A stretch of DNA of 34,710 bases from Actinomycetota bacterium (GTDB lineage: Bacteria > Actinomycetota > Acidimicrobiia > IMCC26256 > PALSA-555). The stretch lies in NCBI GenBank assembly GCA_003140175.1, contig PLJD01000100.1:233-34942 (forward strand), read 5' to 3'. Shown piece after piece: positions 1-7,635 of the stretch. The position numbers and the translations under genes are program-made. The stretch's first letter is position 1; every line of letters begins with the position of its first letter. A model generated the notes under the pieces. The model was not told the origin of the DNA. It made no database searches and worked only from the letters and a program-made list of their open reading frames with translations.

Positions 1-865
1 CGGCGTCGGTTGGGTCGTCGACGAGGGTGACGTGGGTGGCGGCCACGACCTCGCCGGCCCGTCCGGCGAACATCGACCGACCCTTGAGGACCGCCTCGCC
101 GTTCAGCGCGGCGCCGATGATCGCCAGGAGGCTGCCGGTCACCAGCGGGTCGAGCACCACGGGGAGCCGCTGCGACGGGGGTTGGACAGCGCCCAGGAGC
201 CGCGCCGCGCGTTGCGCCGCATCGTGGGCGGCGGTCTCCACCTCGAGCTCGTCGGGGGCGCGCCCGACCGAGAACCCGTAGCCGGTGCGGGTTTCGGTCC
301 CCTCGCTGGCGAGCGCCACCGCACCGCACGAGCACGACGTGCGACGCGTCGACGCCTCCACCCCCAGCGAGTTCACCACCGCGGCGTCGAGCGCCGCGTC
401 GTGGTACGTCGCCGATTCCACACCGCGGATCCGGGGGTCGGCACCCGCGGTGGCGGCCTCCAGCTGGAGGGCCAGGTCGACCTTCGCGGTCGTCGGGACG
501 TTCCCGAGCTCGTCGCGCCACAGCGCGAGCGTCGGGGGCTCGACCGAGTTCGCCTCGGCGAGGGTCGCGAGTCCCTGCCACTCGTCAGGCGCGGCGAAGC
601 GGGCATTGTCGCGGGCTTCGGCCAGCGTCTCGTCCAACACCTCGGGCTCGAGTGAGCCCGCCCACGCGTAGCCCTGACGACCTTCGACCACCACGCGCAC
701 CCCGACCCCCGCCTGCTCGGCGACGGTCAAGGACTCGACGTCGCCGCGCAGCACCGACACCTCGGTCTCGCGGGAGCGGACCACGTAGGCCTCGACCTGC
801 TCACCGGCGCCGGCGCGCTGGGCCACCGCCCGCGCCACGCCGAGCGGTGCGTCGAGGTCAGCCAC
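1..865 (-). CDS. pmbA: TldE/PmbA-family metalloprotease-like protein (C-terminus cut off)
   Basis: This is the TldE (PmbA) partner of the TldD protease encoded just upstream. In known systems TldD and TldE form a heterodimer that cleaves unfolded peptides and some RiPP precursors; TldE itself lacks the zinc motif. The translation from a GTG at 865 begins VADLDAPLGVARAVAQRAGA and has typical family segments: an early exposed-strand region (EVSVLRGDVESLTV), a central HDAAQRAARLL helix, and RLPVVLDPLVTGSLLAIIG near residue 240. The start overlaps the tldD stop by 8 bp, so the two are translationally coupled. About 288 codons are visible; the remaining roughly 150 lie beyond the left edge. No HExxxH motif is present, as expected for the E subunit. 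The family call is firm; the exact start is inferred from the overlap. Confidence 0.9.
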   Translation of the reverse strand, partial: MADLDAPLGVARAVAQRAGAGEQVEAYVVRSRETEVSVLRGDVESLTVAEQAGVGVRVVVEGRQGYAWAGSLEPEVLDETLAEARDNARFAAPDEWQGLATLAEANSVEPPTLALWRDELGNVPTTAKVDLALQLEAATAGADPRIRGVESATYHDAALDAAVVNSLGVEASTRRTSCSCGAVALASEGTETRTGYGFSVGRAPDELEVETAAHDAAQRAARLLGAVQPPSQRLPVVLDPLVTGSLLAIIGAALNGEAVLKGRSMFAGRAGEVVAATHVTLVDDPTDA

Positions 866-2249
866 GGGCGGTGCCGCCGACGGTGATCTCGGCCACCCGA
901 AGGGTGGGCTGGCCGGAGGACACCGGGACACCTTGACCGTTCTTGCCGCACGTGCCGGCCCAGGTGTCGAAGTCGTTGCCGACCGCGTCGATGCGGCGCA
1001 ACACCTCCGGGCCGTTACCGATGAGCTGTGCGGCGCGCACCGGCTCGGTGATCCGTCCTCCTTCGATGAGGTAGGCCTCGGTGACGCCGAACACGAAGTC
1101 GCCGGTCGCGGGGTCGACCTGGCCGCCGCCGAGCGCGACGCAGTACAGGCCGTAGGGGGTGTCGGCGATGATGTCGTCCGGGTCGTCGTCGCCTTCGAGG
1201 ACGTAGGTGTTCGTCATACGCACCATCGGGAGATGCTGGTAGGTCTCCCGCCGGCCGTTGCCGGTGCTGACCCGGCCTTCCTTGTCGGCCCGCAGGCGGT
1301 CCCACATGAAGTCGGTGAGGACACCGTGCTCGATCAGCGGCGTGCGCCGGGCCGGCGCGCCTTCGTCGTCCACCGCGTAGGTGCCCCACTCGCGGGCGTA
1401 CGTTCCGTCGTCGACGAGCGTCACGAGCGGCGACGCCACCTGCTCGCCCACCTGGCCTCGGAACACCGACGCGTCGCGGTCCACGAGATCGGCTTCGAGG
1501 CCGTGCCCGCACGCCTCGTGGAACAACACCCCACCCGCGCCGCGGCGCAACACGACCGGGATCGGCCCCGACGGCGCCGGGCGGGCGGCCAGCATCGTGA
1601 GGGCCCGGTCGGCAGCGGTCGTCGCCACCGCCTCGGGGGCGAGGTCGTCGAAGAGCTCGAAGCCGACCGTGCGCCCCGGCGCCTCGGTGCCGGTGCGGAG
1701 CCCGGCGTCGCCGACCGCCACGCAGCTCACCGAGAAGCGGGTCCGCACCTGCTCGTCCTCGACGAGCAGCCCGTCGGAGTTGGCGACCAGGATTCGGCGC
1801 CGCCCGTCGGCGTACCCGGCGCTGACCTGCCCGATGGCGGCGCCGCGCTCGCGGGCGGCGGCATCGGCCCGCTCGAGCAGCTCGACCTTGCGGGCCTTGT
1901 CGACCGTGTCGGGCGGGACCGTCACCGCATGGGACCGGGGGGCGTCTCGACGCTCGAGAGCCACGACGCGGGCGTCGCCGGGGGTGCCTCGCGCCGCGGC
2001 CGCCGCGGCCGCGGCCGCGTCGTGGAGGCCCGCCTCGGAGAGATCGGCGGTGTGGGCGTAGCCCGTCGACTCGCCGCTGACCACGCGCACCCCGGCGCCT
2101 CGGCGCCGTCCGGACACGACCTCTTCGACCCGTCCGTCGTCGAGCCGGGCGCTCGAGGACGATCGGTCCTCGGCGAACACCTCCGCGAAGTCTCCCCCCG
2201 AACGCAACGCGACACCCAGGGTCCGCGCCAACGTGTCGGGGTCGAGCAT
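858..2249 (-). CDS. tldD: TldD metalloprotease
   Basis: TldD is the catalytic subunit of the TldD/TldE metalloprotease. The 463-residue product is close to the usual length of about 480. The zinc-binding HExxxH motif is present as HEACGH near residue 245, followed by the family's GLEADLVDRDASVF stretch. The C-terminal half has the conserved GVLTDFMWDRLRADKEG and STGNGRRETYQHLPMVRMTN blocks, and it ends in a typical VAEITVGG strand. The ATG at 2249 was chosen because MLDPDTLARTLGVAL begins the family's first helix and a TACCCT hexamer sits 7 nt upstream, consistent with a leaderless mRNA. The frame stays open to 2732, but that extension runs through the divergent thioesterase gene and is not family-like. 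It forms an operon with pmbA. Confidence 0.95.
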   Translation of the reverse strand: MLDPDTLARTLGVALRSGGDFAEVFAEDRSSSSARLDDGRVEEVVSGRRRGAGVRVVSGESTGYAHTADLSEAGLHDAAAAAAAAARGTPGDARVVALERRDAPRSHAVTVPPDTVDKARKVELLERADAAARERGAAIGQVSAGYADGRRRILVANSDGLLVEDEQVRTRFSVSCVAVGDAGLRTGTEAPGRTVGFELFDDLAPEAVATTAADRALTMLAARPAPSGPIPVVLRRGAGGVLFHEACGHGLEADLVDRDASVFRGQVGEQVASPLVTLVDDGTYAREWGTYAVDDEGAPARRTPLIEHGVLTDFMWDRLRADKEGRVSTGNGRRETYQHLPMVRMTNTYVLEGDDDPDDIIADTPYGLYCVALGGGQVDPATGDFVFGVTEAYLIEGGRITEPVRAAQLIGNGPEVLRRIDAVGNDFDTWAGTCGKNGQGVPVSSGQPTLRVAEITVGGTARG

Positions 2250-2255
2250 GGGCTC

Positions 2256-2262
2256 TAGGGTA
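2256..2262. promoter_or_regulatory. Overlapping divergent -10 elements (TAGGGTA)
   Basis: The heptamer TAGGGTA reads as TAGGGT on plus, 6 nt before an ATG at 2268, and as TACCCT on minus, 7 nt before the tldD ATG at 2249. Both spacings fit leaderless transcripts that begin at or next to the start codon. Only 18 bp separate the two start codons, so there is no room for any other promoter. No -35 match was evident. The assignment is inferred from sequence pattern. Confidence 0.6.
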
Positions 2263-2267
2263 TGCGC

Positions 2268-2651
2268 ATGCCGTTGCGCCCCGGCCTCAGCGCCTGCGCG
2301 ACGATGACAGTGAACGACCCGGACACCGCGGTGGCGCTGCGCAGCGGCGACGTGCGCGTGTTGGGAACCCCCCGGGTGGTCGGGCTGGCCGAAGAGGCGT
2401 CGGTCCTCGCGGTCGAGGACCAGTTGCCGGAGGGGACGACCTCGGTCGGCTACCGGGTGCAGCTGGACCATCTCGCGCCGACCGCGGTTGGCGGCGTCGT
2501 GCGGGCCGAGGCCGTCCTCGAAACGGTCGAGAGTCGCCGCTTGACCTTTCGCGTCACGGTGTCGGACGCGCGCGGCCTCGTCGCCGCGGGTCGGCTCACC
2601 CGGGTCGTGGTCGATCGGACCCGGTTCCTCGAGAAGGCCACCGGCGGATGA
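2268..2651 (+). CDS. FlK-like hotdog-fold thioesterase
   Basis: This is a small (127-residue) single-domain hotdog protein of the fluoroacetyl-CoA thioesterase (FlK)-like family, which hydrolyses short acyl-CoAs. It starts MPLRPGLSACATMTVNDPD and continues with AVALRSGDVRVLGTPRVVGL and a helix VVGLAEEASVLAVEDQLPEG; the second half holds the hotdog strands (SVGYRVQLDHLAPTAVGG, VRAEAVLETVESRRLTF). Substrate cannot be read from the sequence; most relatives act on general acyl-CoAs, not fluoroacetyl-CoA. An in-frame ATG at 2262 exists, but 2268 is preferred because it lies 6 nt after the -10-like TAGGGT and needs no ribosome-binding site. The stop overlaps the next start (ATGA), so the downstream membrane protein is probably co-translated. 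A fluoride operon lies about 12 kb away; I see no evidence linking the two. Confidence 0.8.
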   Translation: MPLRPGLSACATMTVNDPDTAVALRSGDVRVLGTPRVVGLAEEASVLAVEDQLPEGTTSVGYRVQLDHLAPTAVGGVVRAEAVLETVESRRLTFRVTVSDARGLVAAGRLTRVVVDRTRFLEKATGG

Positions 2652-3286
2652 GCGACCGCCCCGAGGACCAACCGGGCTGGGCGATGCCCGCCGGCGGCGC
2701 GTCGCCACCTCGACCTCCGCCGCCGGCGGCACCCACGGGGTGGCAGTCCTGGAACGACCCGCCGTCGTCGGCCGGATGGGAGCCGCCAGCGAGTGACCCG
2801 TCGGGGTGGTGGGGCGCGCCGACCACCCCCTCGCCGCCGACCGTTCCCTCCCCCACCGCGGCGGCCGGTGCGCCGCGGCGGACCCGCGGGCGGGGATGGC
2901 TCGTCGTCCTCGTGGTGACGCTCACCGTGATCGTCGGCCTCGCCGTCGCGGGCACGGTGCTGTTCGTGACCCGCACGCTGCCGCCGTACAACGGGGCGAA
3001 GAACTTCTTGAACGACGTCGCGCAGCGCCAGCAGACCGGCGCCGAGGGTCGATTGTGCGCGGGGGACGCGACGCATCCGCTCGTCACCCTGCAGGGCGTC
3101 AACCGGTCGATCGACCGGGCCGACGCCAAGACACTGTCCGCCAACCCGCTCGGCGTGGACCGCTCGGGGAGTACCGCCACCGTCAACTTCACCGTCACCT
3201 ACAACGGCGGCAAGGCCAACCAGACGTTCGGCCTGCCGATGACGCTGGAAGGTGGGAGCTGGAAAGCCTGCCCGTCGGTGAACTGA
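2648..3286 (+). CDS. Pro-rich membrane-anchored protein of unknown function
   Basis: The 212-residue product has three parts. Residues 1-80 are Pro/Gly/Trp-rich and probably disordered and cytoplasmic, with an RRTRGRG basic patch just before the membrane. Residues about 84-107 form one transmembrane helix (WLVVLVVTLTVIVGLAVAG and on). Residues about 110-212 are an exported domain with two cysteines (in RLCAGD and KACPSVN) that could form a disulfide. The layout and the NTF2-like strand pattern (TATVNFTVTYNGG) resemble actinobacterial DUF4878-type membrane-anchored proteins, but I cannot assign the family firmly. The ATG overlaps the thioesterase stop by 4 bp, so the two form a unit. The C-terminus is convergent with the IlvG-like gene, with a hairpin over both stop codons. 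Confidence 0.75.
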   Translation: MSDRPEDQPGWAMPAGGASPPRPPPPAAPTGWQSWNDPPSSAGWEPPASDPSGWWGAPTTPSPPTVPSPTAAAGAPRRTRGRGWLVVLVVTLTVIVGLAVAGTVLFVTRTLPPYNGAKNFLNDVAQRQQTGAEGRLCAGDATHPLVTLQGVNRSIDRADAKTLSANPLGVDRSGSTATVNFTVTYNGGKANQTFGLPMTLEGGSWKACPSVN

Positions 3287-3309
3287 CCGCGCCGCGGCGG
3301 CGGGGTCAG
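3283..3309. terminator. Bidirectional hairpin spanning two convergent stop codons
   Basis: Arms 3283-3295 and 3297-3309 are inverted repeats of 13 bases with one mismatch (CTGACC...GGTCAG outside). The real loop must open by a few bases. The hairpin contains the TGA of the plus-strand gene (3284-3286) and the TGA of the minus-strand gene (3308-3306). There is no T-run on either side, as is common for actinobacterial terminators. Confidence 0.6.
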
Positions 3310-4943
3310 CCGAGGTTGCTGCGACGCGGGTACGCGTCCTCAGGGTCGGTGAGCACGTTCACGAGCGCCGGCCCGTCGTGCGCGAGGGCCCGGTCGAGCG
3401 CGGGACCCAGCTCGGCGGGGGTCCGCACCAGCTCGCCGCGAACGCCGAGCGCCTCGGCGGCCTGGTCGTAGCGAGTCTCGGGGGCCAGGTCGGCGACGAG
3501 GTCCTGGCCGAACAGGAGCCGCATGGGGTGCTTCTCGAGGCCCCAGACTCCGTTGTTGCCCACCACCGCGGTGACGCGGGCGCCGTGGCGGGCCAACGTG
3601 TCGAGGTCCCCGAGGGTGAAGCCCAGCGCCCCGTCGCCGAAGAGGGCCACGACCTGGCGTTCGGGGTGGGCGGTCGCGGCGCCGAGCGCGTAGCCCATGC
3701 CGGTCCCGAGGCAGCCATAGGGGCCGGGGCCGAGGAAGCAGCCCGGCTGGTAGGTGTCGACGTAGCGGCCGGCGTAGGAGACGAAGTCGCCGCCGTCGCC
3801 GACCACGATGGCGTCGCGGTCGAGGCGGGCCCGCAGCTCGCCGTAGACGCGCACCGGGTCGATGGGTGTCGTGGTGGCGGTCAGTCGCGGCTCGTCGGCG
3901 GCGCGGCGGGCGGTCTCGTCGGCGCGCAGTGTCGCGATCCAGTCCCCCCGCTCCGTGCGGGCCGCCGAGTCTCCGGCCGCGGGGGCCTGCTCGGCGAGCG
4001 CCGCGAACGCTCGTCGCAGGTCGCCGACGCACGACCCGGCGAGCGGAACGTGGGTGGCGAGCCCGCTCGTCGCGTCGGCGAGGTGGACGACGGCGGCGTC
4101 GTCGAAGGCGCCGAACCCGAGTCGAAAGTCGAGTGGCGTGCCGGCGACGACGACCAGGTCCGCGCGCTCGAACGCCAGGCCCCGGGCCCGGGAGAAGGCA
4201 AGCTCGTGGTCGGCGGGGAGCAGACCCCGGGCCAGGTCGTTGGCGAAGACGGGGACGCGGGTCGCGGTCGCGAAGGCCGCGACGGCCTCGTCGGCGTGAG
4301 CCCAGTACGCGTCGGCGCCGAGCATCAGCACCGGTCGGCGGGCGCGGCCGATGAGGCGGGCGACGGCGTCGAGCGCGTCGGGGTCGGGGGCCGGCCCGGC
4401 CAGCGCGGCGGGGTCCGGCGCGGCGGGGACCTCCGCCTCGGTGGGCCCCCACGCGTCGAGGGGAACGTCGACGAACGTCGGGCCGCGATGCGCAGTGCGC
4501 GCGGCGCGGAGGGCCGCGTCGAACTCGGCGGCGACGTCGTCGGGTCGGCTCGCGGTGCGGGCCCGTTTCGTGATCGAGGCCACGATCGGGATGTGGTCGA
4601 GCTCCTGGAGGGAGCCGGTACCCCAGCGGGCGTGCGGGGCCCGCCCGCCGATCACGGTGACGGGTGAGCCGTTGAACCAGGCGGTGGTGATCGCGCTGAC
4701 ACCGTTCGTCACGCCGGGGCCCGCGGTGAGGGCGGCGACCCCGACCCGGCGGGTCACCTTGGCCCACCCTTCGGCGGCGAAGGCTGCGGTCTGCTCGTGG
4801 CGGGTGTCGACCAGGCGGATGCCGGCGTCGGCGCAGCCGTAGTAGAGCGGCCAGAGATGCCCGCCGTTGAGCGTGAAGAGCGTGTCGACGTCGTGGGCGC
4901 CCAGCGTCTGGGCCCCGCGATGGCCGGCGTCGGGCACGGTCAC
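3306..4943 (-). CDS. ilvG: ThDP-dependent acetolactate-synthase-like enzyme, IlvG type
   Basis: This 545-residue protein has the three-domain fold of thiamine-diphosphate enzymes. The N-terminal pyrimidine-binding domain has the catalytic glutamate in DTRHEQTAAF (about E50) and the AALTAGPGVTNG loop. The C-terminal domain has the diphosphate/Mg2+ motif, GDG at about residue 434 through GNNGVWG at about 460. The sequence closely recalls mycobacterial IlvG (LVDTRHEQTAAFAAEGW, GLEKHPMRLLFGQ, ending AYPRRSNL). That protein is annotated as acetolactate synthase, but its reaction is not well proven, and this subgroup could be a different 2-oxoacid or hydroxyacyl-CoA enzyme. The GTG start at 4943 overlaps the stop of the upstream hydrolase (GTGA). 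No regulatory ilvH subunit is nearby, which argues against a main role in branched-chain amino acid synthesis. Confidence 0.85.
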   Translation of the reverse strand: MTVPDAGHRGAQTLGAHDVDTLFTLNGGHLWPLYYGCADAGIRLVDTRHEQTAAFAAEGWAKVTRRVGVAALTAGPGVTNGVSAITTAWFNGSPVTVIGGRAPHARWGTGSLQELDHIPIVASITKRARTASRPDDVAAEFDAALRAARTAHRGPTFVDVPLDAWGPTEAEVPAAPDPAALAGPAPDPDALDAVARLIGRARRPVLMLGADAYWAHADEAVAAFATATRVPVFANDLARGLLPADHELAFSRARGLAFERADLVVVAGTPLDFRLGFGAFDDAAVVHLADATSGLATHVPLAGSCVGDLRRAFAALAEQAPAAGDSAARTERGDWIATLRADETARRAADEPRLTATTTPIDPVRVYGELRARLDRDAIVVGDGGDFVSYAGRYVDTYQPGCFLGPGPYGCLGTGMGYALGAATAHPERQVVALFGDGALGFTLGDLDTLARHGARVTAVVGNNGVWGLEKHPMRLLFGQDLVADLAPETRYDQAAEALGVRGELVRTPAELGPALDRALAHDGPALVNVLTDPEDAYPRRSNLG

Positions 4944-5761
4944 GCCGCGCGCCGATGCACCCGCGCGAAGTCGTCGACCGCCGCGAACCACACCGGCGGG
5001 TTCTCGAACTGCGGCGAGTGGCCCGCGTCGGGCACGACGACGAGCTGGGCTTCGGGCACCACGCGGGCCATGTCGCGCGACCCGGCGAGGAACCCGTGGT
5101 CCTCCTCGCCGACCAGGACGAGCGTGGGACAGGTCACGCCCCGCAGGGCGTCGAGCTGGTCGGGCTGGTGCACCATCTCGGTCGCCAGCGCCGTCCACAT
5201 CTCGGCGGCTTGCGCCGCCCACTTGCGGTCGCAGAACTCCCGGTAGCCCGGGCGTTCCGTGAGCAGCCGTTCGTACGCGGGAGTGGCGAGCGGGTCGAGC
5301 TCGTCGAAGGCTGCCTTGAGGGCATCCATGCCCTCCGTGCGCGCGACCTGCACCCCGACCGCGACGATCGCCGGGTCCACGCCGGGTGGCGGCCCGGAGC
5401 TGGTGTCCATGAGGACCAGCGCGCCGACGCGCTCGGGGTGGGCGAGGACGAGCCGGCGGGCCACCATGCCGCCCATCGAGTGGCCGAGCAGGCGGAACTG
5501 CGACCAGCCGAGCGCGTCGGCGACACCCAGGGTGTCGGCCATCAAGCGGTCGAGGGAGTACGCGGCCTCGTCGGCCGGCTTGTCGCTCGCCCCGTGACCG
5601 CGGTGGTCGAACACCGCCACGTCGGCGTGCTCGGCGAGGGCGCCCAGGTGGTCCGCGAAATCCTCTTTGGCGCCGCCGAAGCCGTGCACGAGCAGCAGCG
5701 GCGCCCCGCGGCCGGTCCGCTCGACCGCCAAGCCCACCCCGTCGTTCATCTCGATGCGCAT
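4940..5761 (-). CDS. Alpha/beta-hydrolase
   Basis: This 273-residue alpha/beta-hydrolase has an oxyanion-loop motif VHGFGG near residue 25, the nucleophile elbow GHSMGG (Ser about 95) and the catalytic histidine in DAGHSPQFENP (about 248). An acidic residue in LVGEEDHGF (about 220) is the likely third triad member. The layout matches 3-oxoadipate-enol-lactonase-like or haloperoxidase-like esterases, but the substrate cannot be deduced. The ATG at 5761 has a GGAGG Shine-Dalgarno sequence about 7 nt upstream. The stop overlaps the GTG of the IlvG-like enzyme by 4 bp, so the two are a coupled operon and may act on the same metabolite; that last point is inference. Confidence 0.85.
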   Translation of the reverse strand: MRIEMNDGVGLAVERTGRGAPLLLVHGFGGAKEDFADHLGALAEHADVAVFDHRGHGASDKPADEAAYSLDRLMADTLGVADALGWSQFRLLGHSMGGMVARRLVLAHPERVGALVLMDTSSGPPPGVDPAIVAVGVQVARTEGMDALKAAFDELDPLATPAYERLLTERPGYREFCDRKWAAQAAEMWTALATEMVHQPDQLDALRGVTCPTLVLVGEEDHGFLAGSRDMARVVPEAQLVVVPDAGHSPQFENPPVWFAAVDDFARVHRRAA

Positions 5762-5802
5762 GTCGTGCCTCCGCCGCCCGGAGCGGGCGGGTCGGGTGCC
5801 CG

Positions 5803-5809
5803 TAATCTA
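5803..5809. promoter_or_regulatory. Overlapping divergent -10 elements (TAATCTA)
   Basis: TAATCTA reads TAATCT on plus, 6 nt before the flippase-like ATG at 5815 (leaderless), and TAGATT on minus, giving a start near 5797 and a roughly 36-nt leader with GGAGG for the hydrolase. It is the same TANNNTA design as at 2256-2262. No clear -35 was seen. Confidence 0.6.
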
Positions 5810-5814
5810 CGGGG

Positions 5815-6804
5815 ATGGAGGGCTCAAAGGCTGGTCCCGCGCGCTCCCGCGCCCGGTGGATGGGGCCGCTGCGCCTCGTGGTGAGCGTCGGCCTGCTCGC
5901 CCTGTTGGTGTCCAAGATCGATTTCGACGACCTGATCCCCCACGGGCGCAGCCTGCCCGGCACGCTGGCCTTTCTGGCGCTCGGCATCGTCCTCATGGCC
6001 TTGAGCATGTTCGTGGCGGCCTGGCGCTGGCAGCGGGTCCTGGTGGTGTTCGACGCCCCGGTGCCGTTTCGCCACCTCGTCGCCGACTACTTCGCCGGCC
6101 AGTTCGTGGGCAACGTGTTGCCGTCGACGATCGGGGGCGACGTGGTGCGCATCGCCCGGGTCTCGCGGGACGTCGGCGCTCGGGACACGGCGTTCGCCTC
6201 GGTCGTGCTGGAACGGCTCACGGGGTTCGTGTCCTTGCCGCTGCTCATGATCATCGGGTTCGCGCTCCGCCCTGACCTCGCGAGCACCTCGAACGGGTGG
6301 ATCGCCGTCCTGACCGGCGGTGGGACGGTGGTCGTGTTCGGCCTGATCCTCGTGGTGTGCGGGCATCCCGCGCTCGCCGGGCGGTTCACCGAGCATGAGA
6401 ACTGGATGCGCTACATCGGCGCGATCCACATCGGCGTGGACCGTATGCGACGCCAGCCCCGAGACGCCGGCGCGGTGCTGGCGCTGGCGATCCTCTACCA
6501 GCTCGTGGTGGTCTCCGCGATCTACTGCGCGATACACACGATCGGGCTCACCATCCCGAACGCGGCGGTACTCGCCTTCGTGCCCGCGGTGGCGATGGCG
6601 CAGGTGTTGCCCATCTCGGTCAGCGGGCTGGGGTTGCGCGAGGGGATGCTCGCCTTGTTGTTCCACCCCTTGGGCGCCGAGACCGGCCAGGCGGTCGCGG
6701 TAGGTCTGCTCTGGTACGCGATGTTGCTGCTGGTCAGCTTGGCTGGTGCGCCGGCCTTCGCGATCGGCAGCCGCCGTCCCGTTCCTGCGGAGAACGAGAC
6801 GTGA
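5815..6804 (+). CDS. Flippase-like membrane protein (LPG synthase TM region, UPF0104/YbhN family)
   Basis: This 329-residue polytopic protein belongs to the family of the lysylphosphatidylglycerol-synthase transmembrane domain. Members are often called flippase-like and occur with glycosyltransferases and lipid enzymes. Diagnostic segments are FVAAWRWQRVLVVFD, YFAGQFVGNVLPSTIGGDVV with RIARVSRD following, and ISVSGLGLREG near residue 270. About 8 hydrophobic helices can be counted. The cytoplasmic aminoacyl-transferase domain of MprF is absent, so it is not a complete LPG synthase. The ATG is 6 nt after TAATCT, fitting a leaderless mRNA. The stop overlaps the PAP2 gene start (GTGA), suggesting a joint role in membrane lipid or envelope glycolipid handling; the substrate is unknown. 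Confidence 0.85.
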   Translation: MEGSKAGPARSRARWMGPLRLVVSVGLLALLVSKIDFDDLIPHGRSLPGTLAFLALGIVLMALSMFVAAWRWQRVLVVFDAPVPFRHLVADYFAGQFVGNVLPSTIGGDVVRIARVSRDVGARDTAFASVVLERLTGFVSLPLLMIIGFALRPDLASTSNGWIAVLTGGGTVVVFGLILVVCGHPALAGRFTEHENWMRYIGAIHIGVDRMRRQPRDAGAVLALAILYQLVVVSAIYCAIHTIGLTIPNAAVLAFVPAVAMAQVLPISVSGLGLREGMLALLFHPLGAETGQAVAVGLLWYAMLLLVSLAGAPAFAIGSRRPVPAENET

Positions 6805-7628
6805 GCGTCACCCGGCCGACGGGCCGCGACGCCGCGGCGCCGCCCCAGCCGGGACGCGCGCTGCATCGGCGGCTCCCCGGCGCGCGGGTGCTCAGCAACG
6901 GGGCCGTCGTGTACTGGTGGATCGAGGTCACGTTCGTCGCCGTGTACTACACGCTGTACTCGGCGATCCGGAACCTGAACCAGGGGGGGACCGCCGCGGC
7001 CCGCCACCACGCCTCGTGGATCATCGACGCTGAGCGTCACCTGGGCATCAGCGTCGAACAGCAGCTTCAGCACTGGGCGCTGGGGATCCGCCCCCTCATC
7101 ATCGCCTGCAACTACTGGTACGGATCGCTGCACTTCGTGATCACCGCCGGGGTCCTGATCTGGGTGTACCACCGCTGGCGCAACGACTACCCGCTGTGGC
7201 GCAACACGCTCGCGGTGGCGACCGGGCTGGCGCTGATCGGCTTCGTGTTCTTCCCGCTCATGCCGCCGCGGCTGCTCCCGGAGCATTTCGGGTTCGTGGA
7301 CACCCTGGCCAAGGATCCGACGTTCTGGTCGTTCAACTCGGGCGCGGTGAGCAAGATCTCGAACCAGTTCGCGGCGATGCCGAGCGTGCACTGCGCGTGG
7401 GCGCTGTGGTGCACCTCGGTGCTCGTGCCTCGCGTGAAGAGCCGCTGGGTCAAGACGCTGGCGATCGCCTACCCGGTCTGTACGGTCACGGCGATCGTGC
7501 TCACCGCCAACCACTACCTCCTCGACGCCGTCGCCGGGTTCGTCACCGTGGGGCTCGCCTACGCGATCGCCCGGGCCTGCACCCGGGCCGGTCGGCGACC
7601 CGCCACCCCCAGTCCCGCCGCGACCTGA
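6801..7628 (+). CDS. PAP2-superfamily membrane phosphatase (inositolphosphotransferase-like)
   Basis: This 275-residue integral membrane protein is of the PAP2_3 type, related to Aur1/inositol phosphorylceramide synthase-like enzymes. The phosphatase motifs visible are AAMPSVHCAW (about residue 193) and TANHYLLDAVAG (about 233), which supply the two catalytic histidines and the aspartate. A conserved FFPLMPPRLLPE segment precedes them, as in this subfamily. About six transmembrane helices fit the hydrophobic stretches. The N-terminus (residues 1-35) is polar and cytoplasmic. The GTG start overlaps the flippase-like gene stop by 4 bp. The likely role is transfer or removal of a phospho group on a lipid head group at the membrane. 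In actinobacteria relatives act in phosphatidylinositol-type lipid metabolism, but that is not shown here. Confidence 0.85.
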   Translation: MSVTRPTGRDAAAPPQPGRALHRRLPGARVLSNGAVVYWWIEVTFVAVYYTLYSAIRNLNQGGTAAARHHASWIIDAERHLGISVEQQLQHWALGIRPLIIACNYWYGSLHFVITAGVLIWVYHRWRNDYPLWRNTLAVATGLALIGFVFFPLMPPRLLPEHFGFVDTLAKDPTFWSFNSGAVSKISNQFAAMPSVHCAWALWCTSVLVPRVKSRWVKTLAIAYPVCTVTAIVLTANHYLLDAVAGFVTVGLAYAIARACTRAGRRPATPSPAAT

Positions 7629-7635
7629 GCCCCCG

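Noticed and set aside
933..2258. Long plus-strand open frame opposite tldD
   Set aside because: It is antisense to a gene with clear TldD motifs and reads as arginine- and glycine-rich low-complexity sequence; such frames are typical shadows in very GC-rich DNA.
2250..2732. Extension of TldD upstream to 2732
   Set aside because: The extension overlaps the thioesterase gene and lacks family similarity; the ATG at 2249 starts the family domain and has a matching -10.
3340..4767. 475-codon minus-strand frame within the IlvG-like gene
   Set aside because: Arginine- and proline-rich, no family resemblance, and in a different frame from a protein with intact ThDP motifs.
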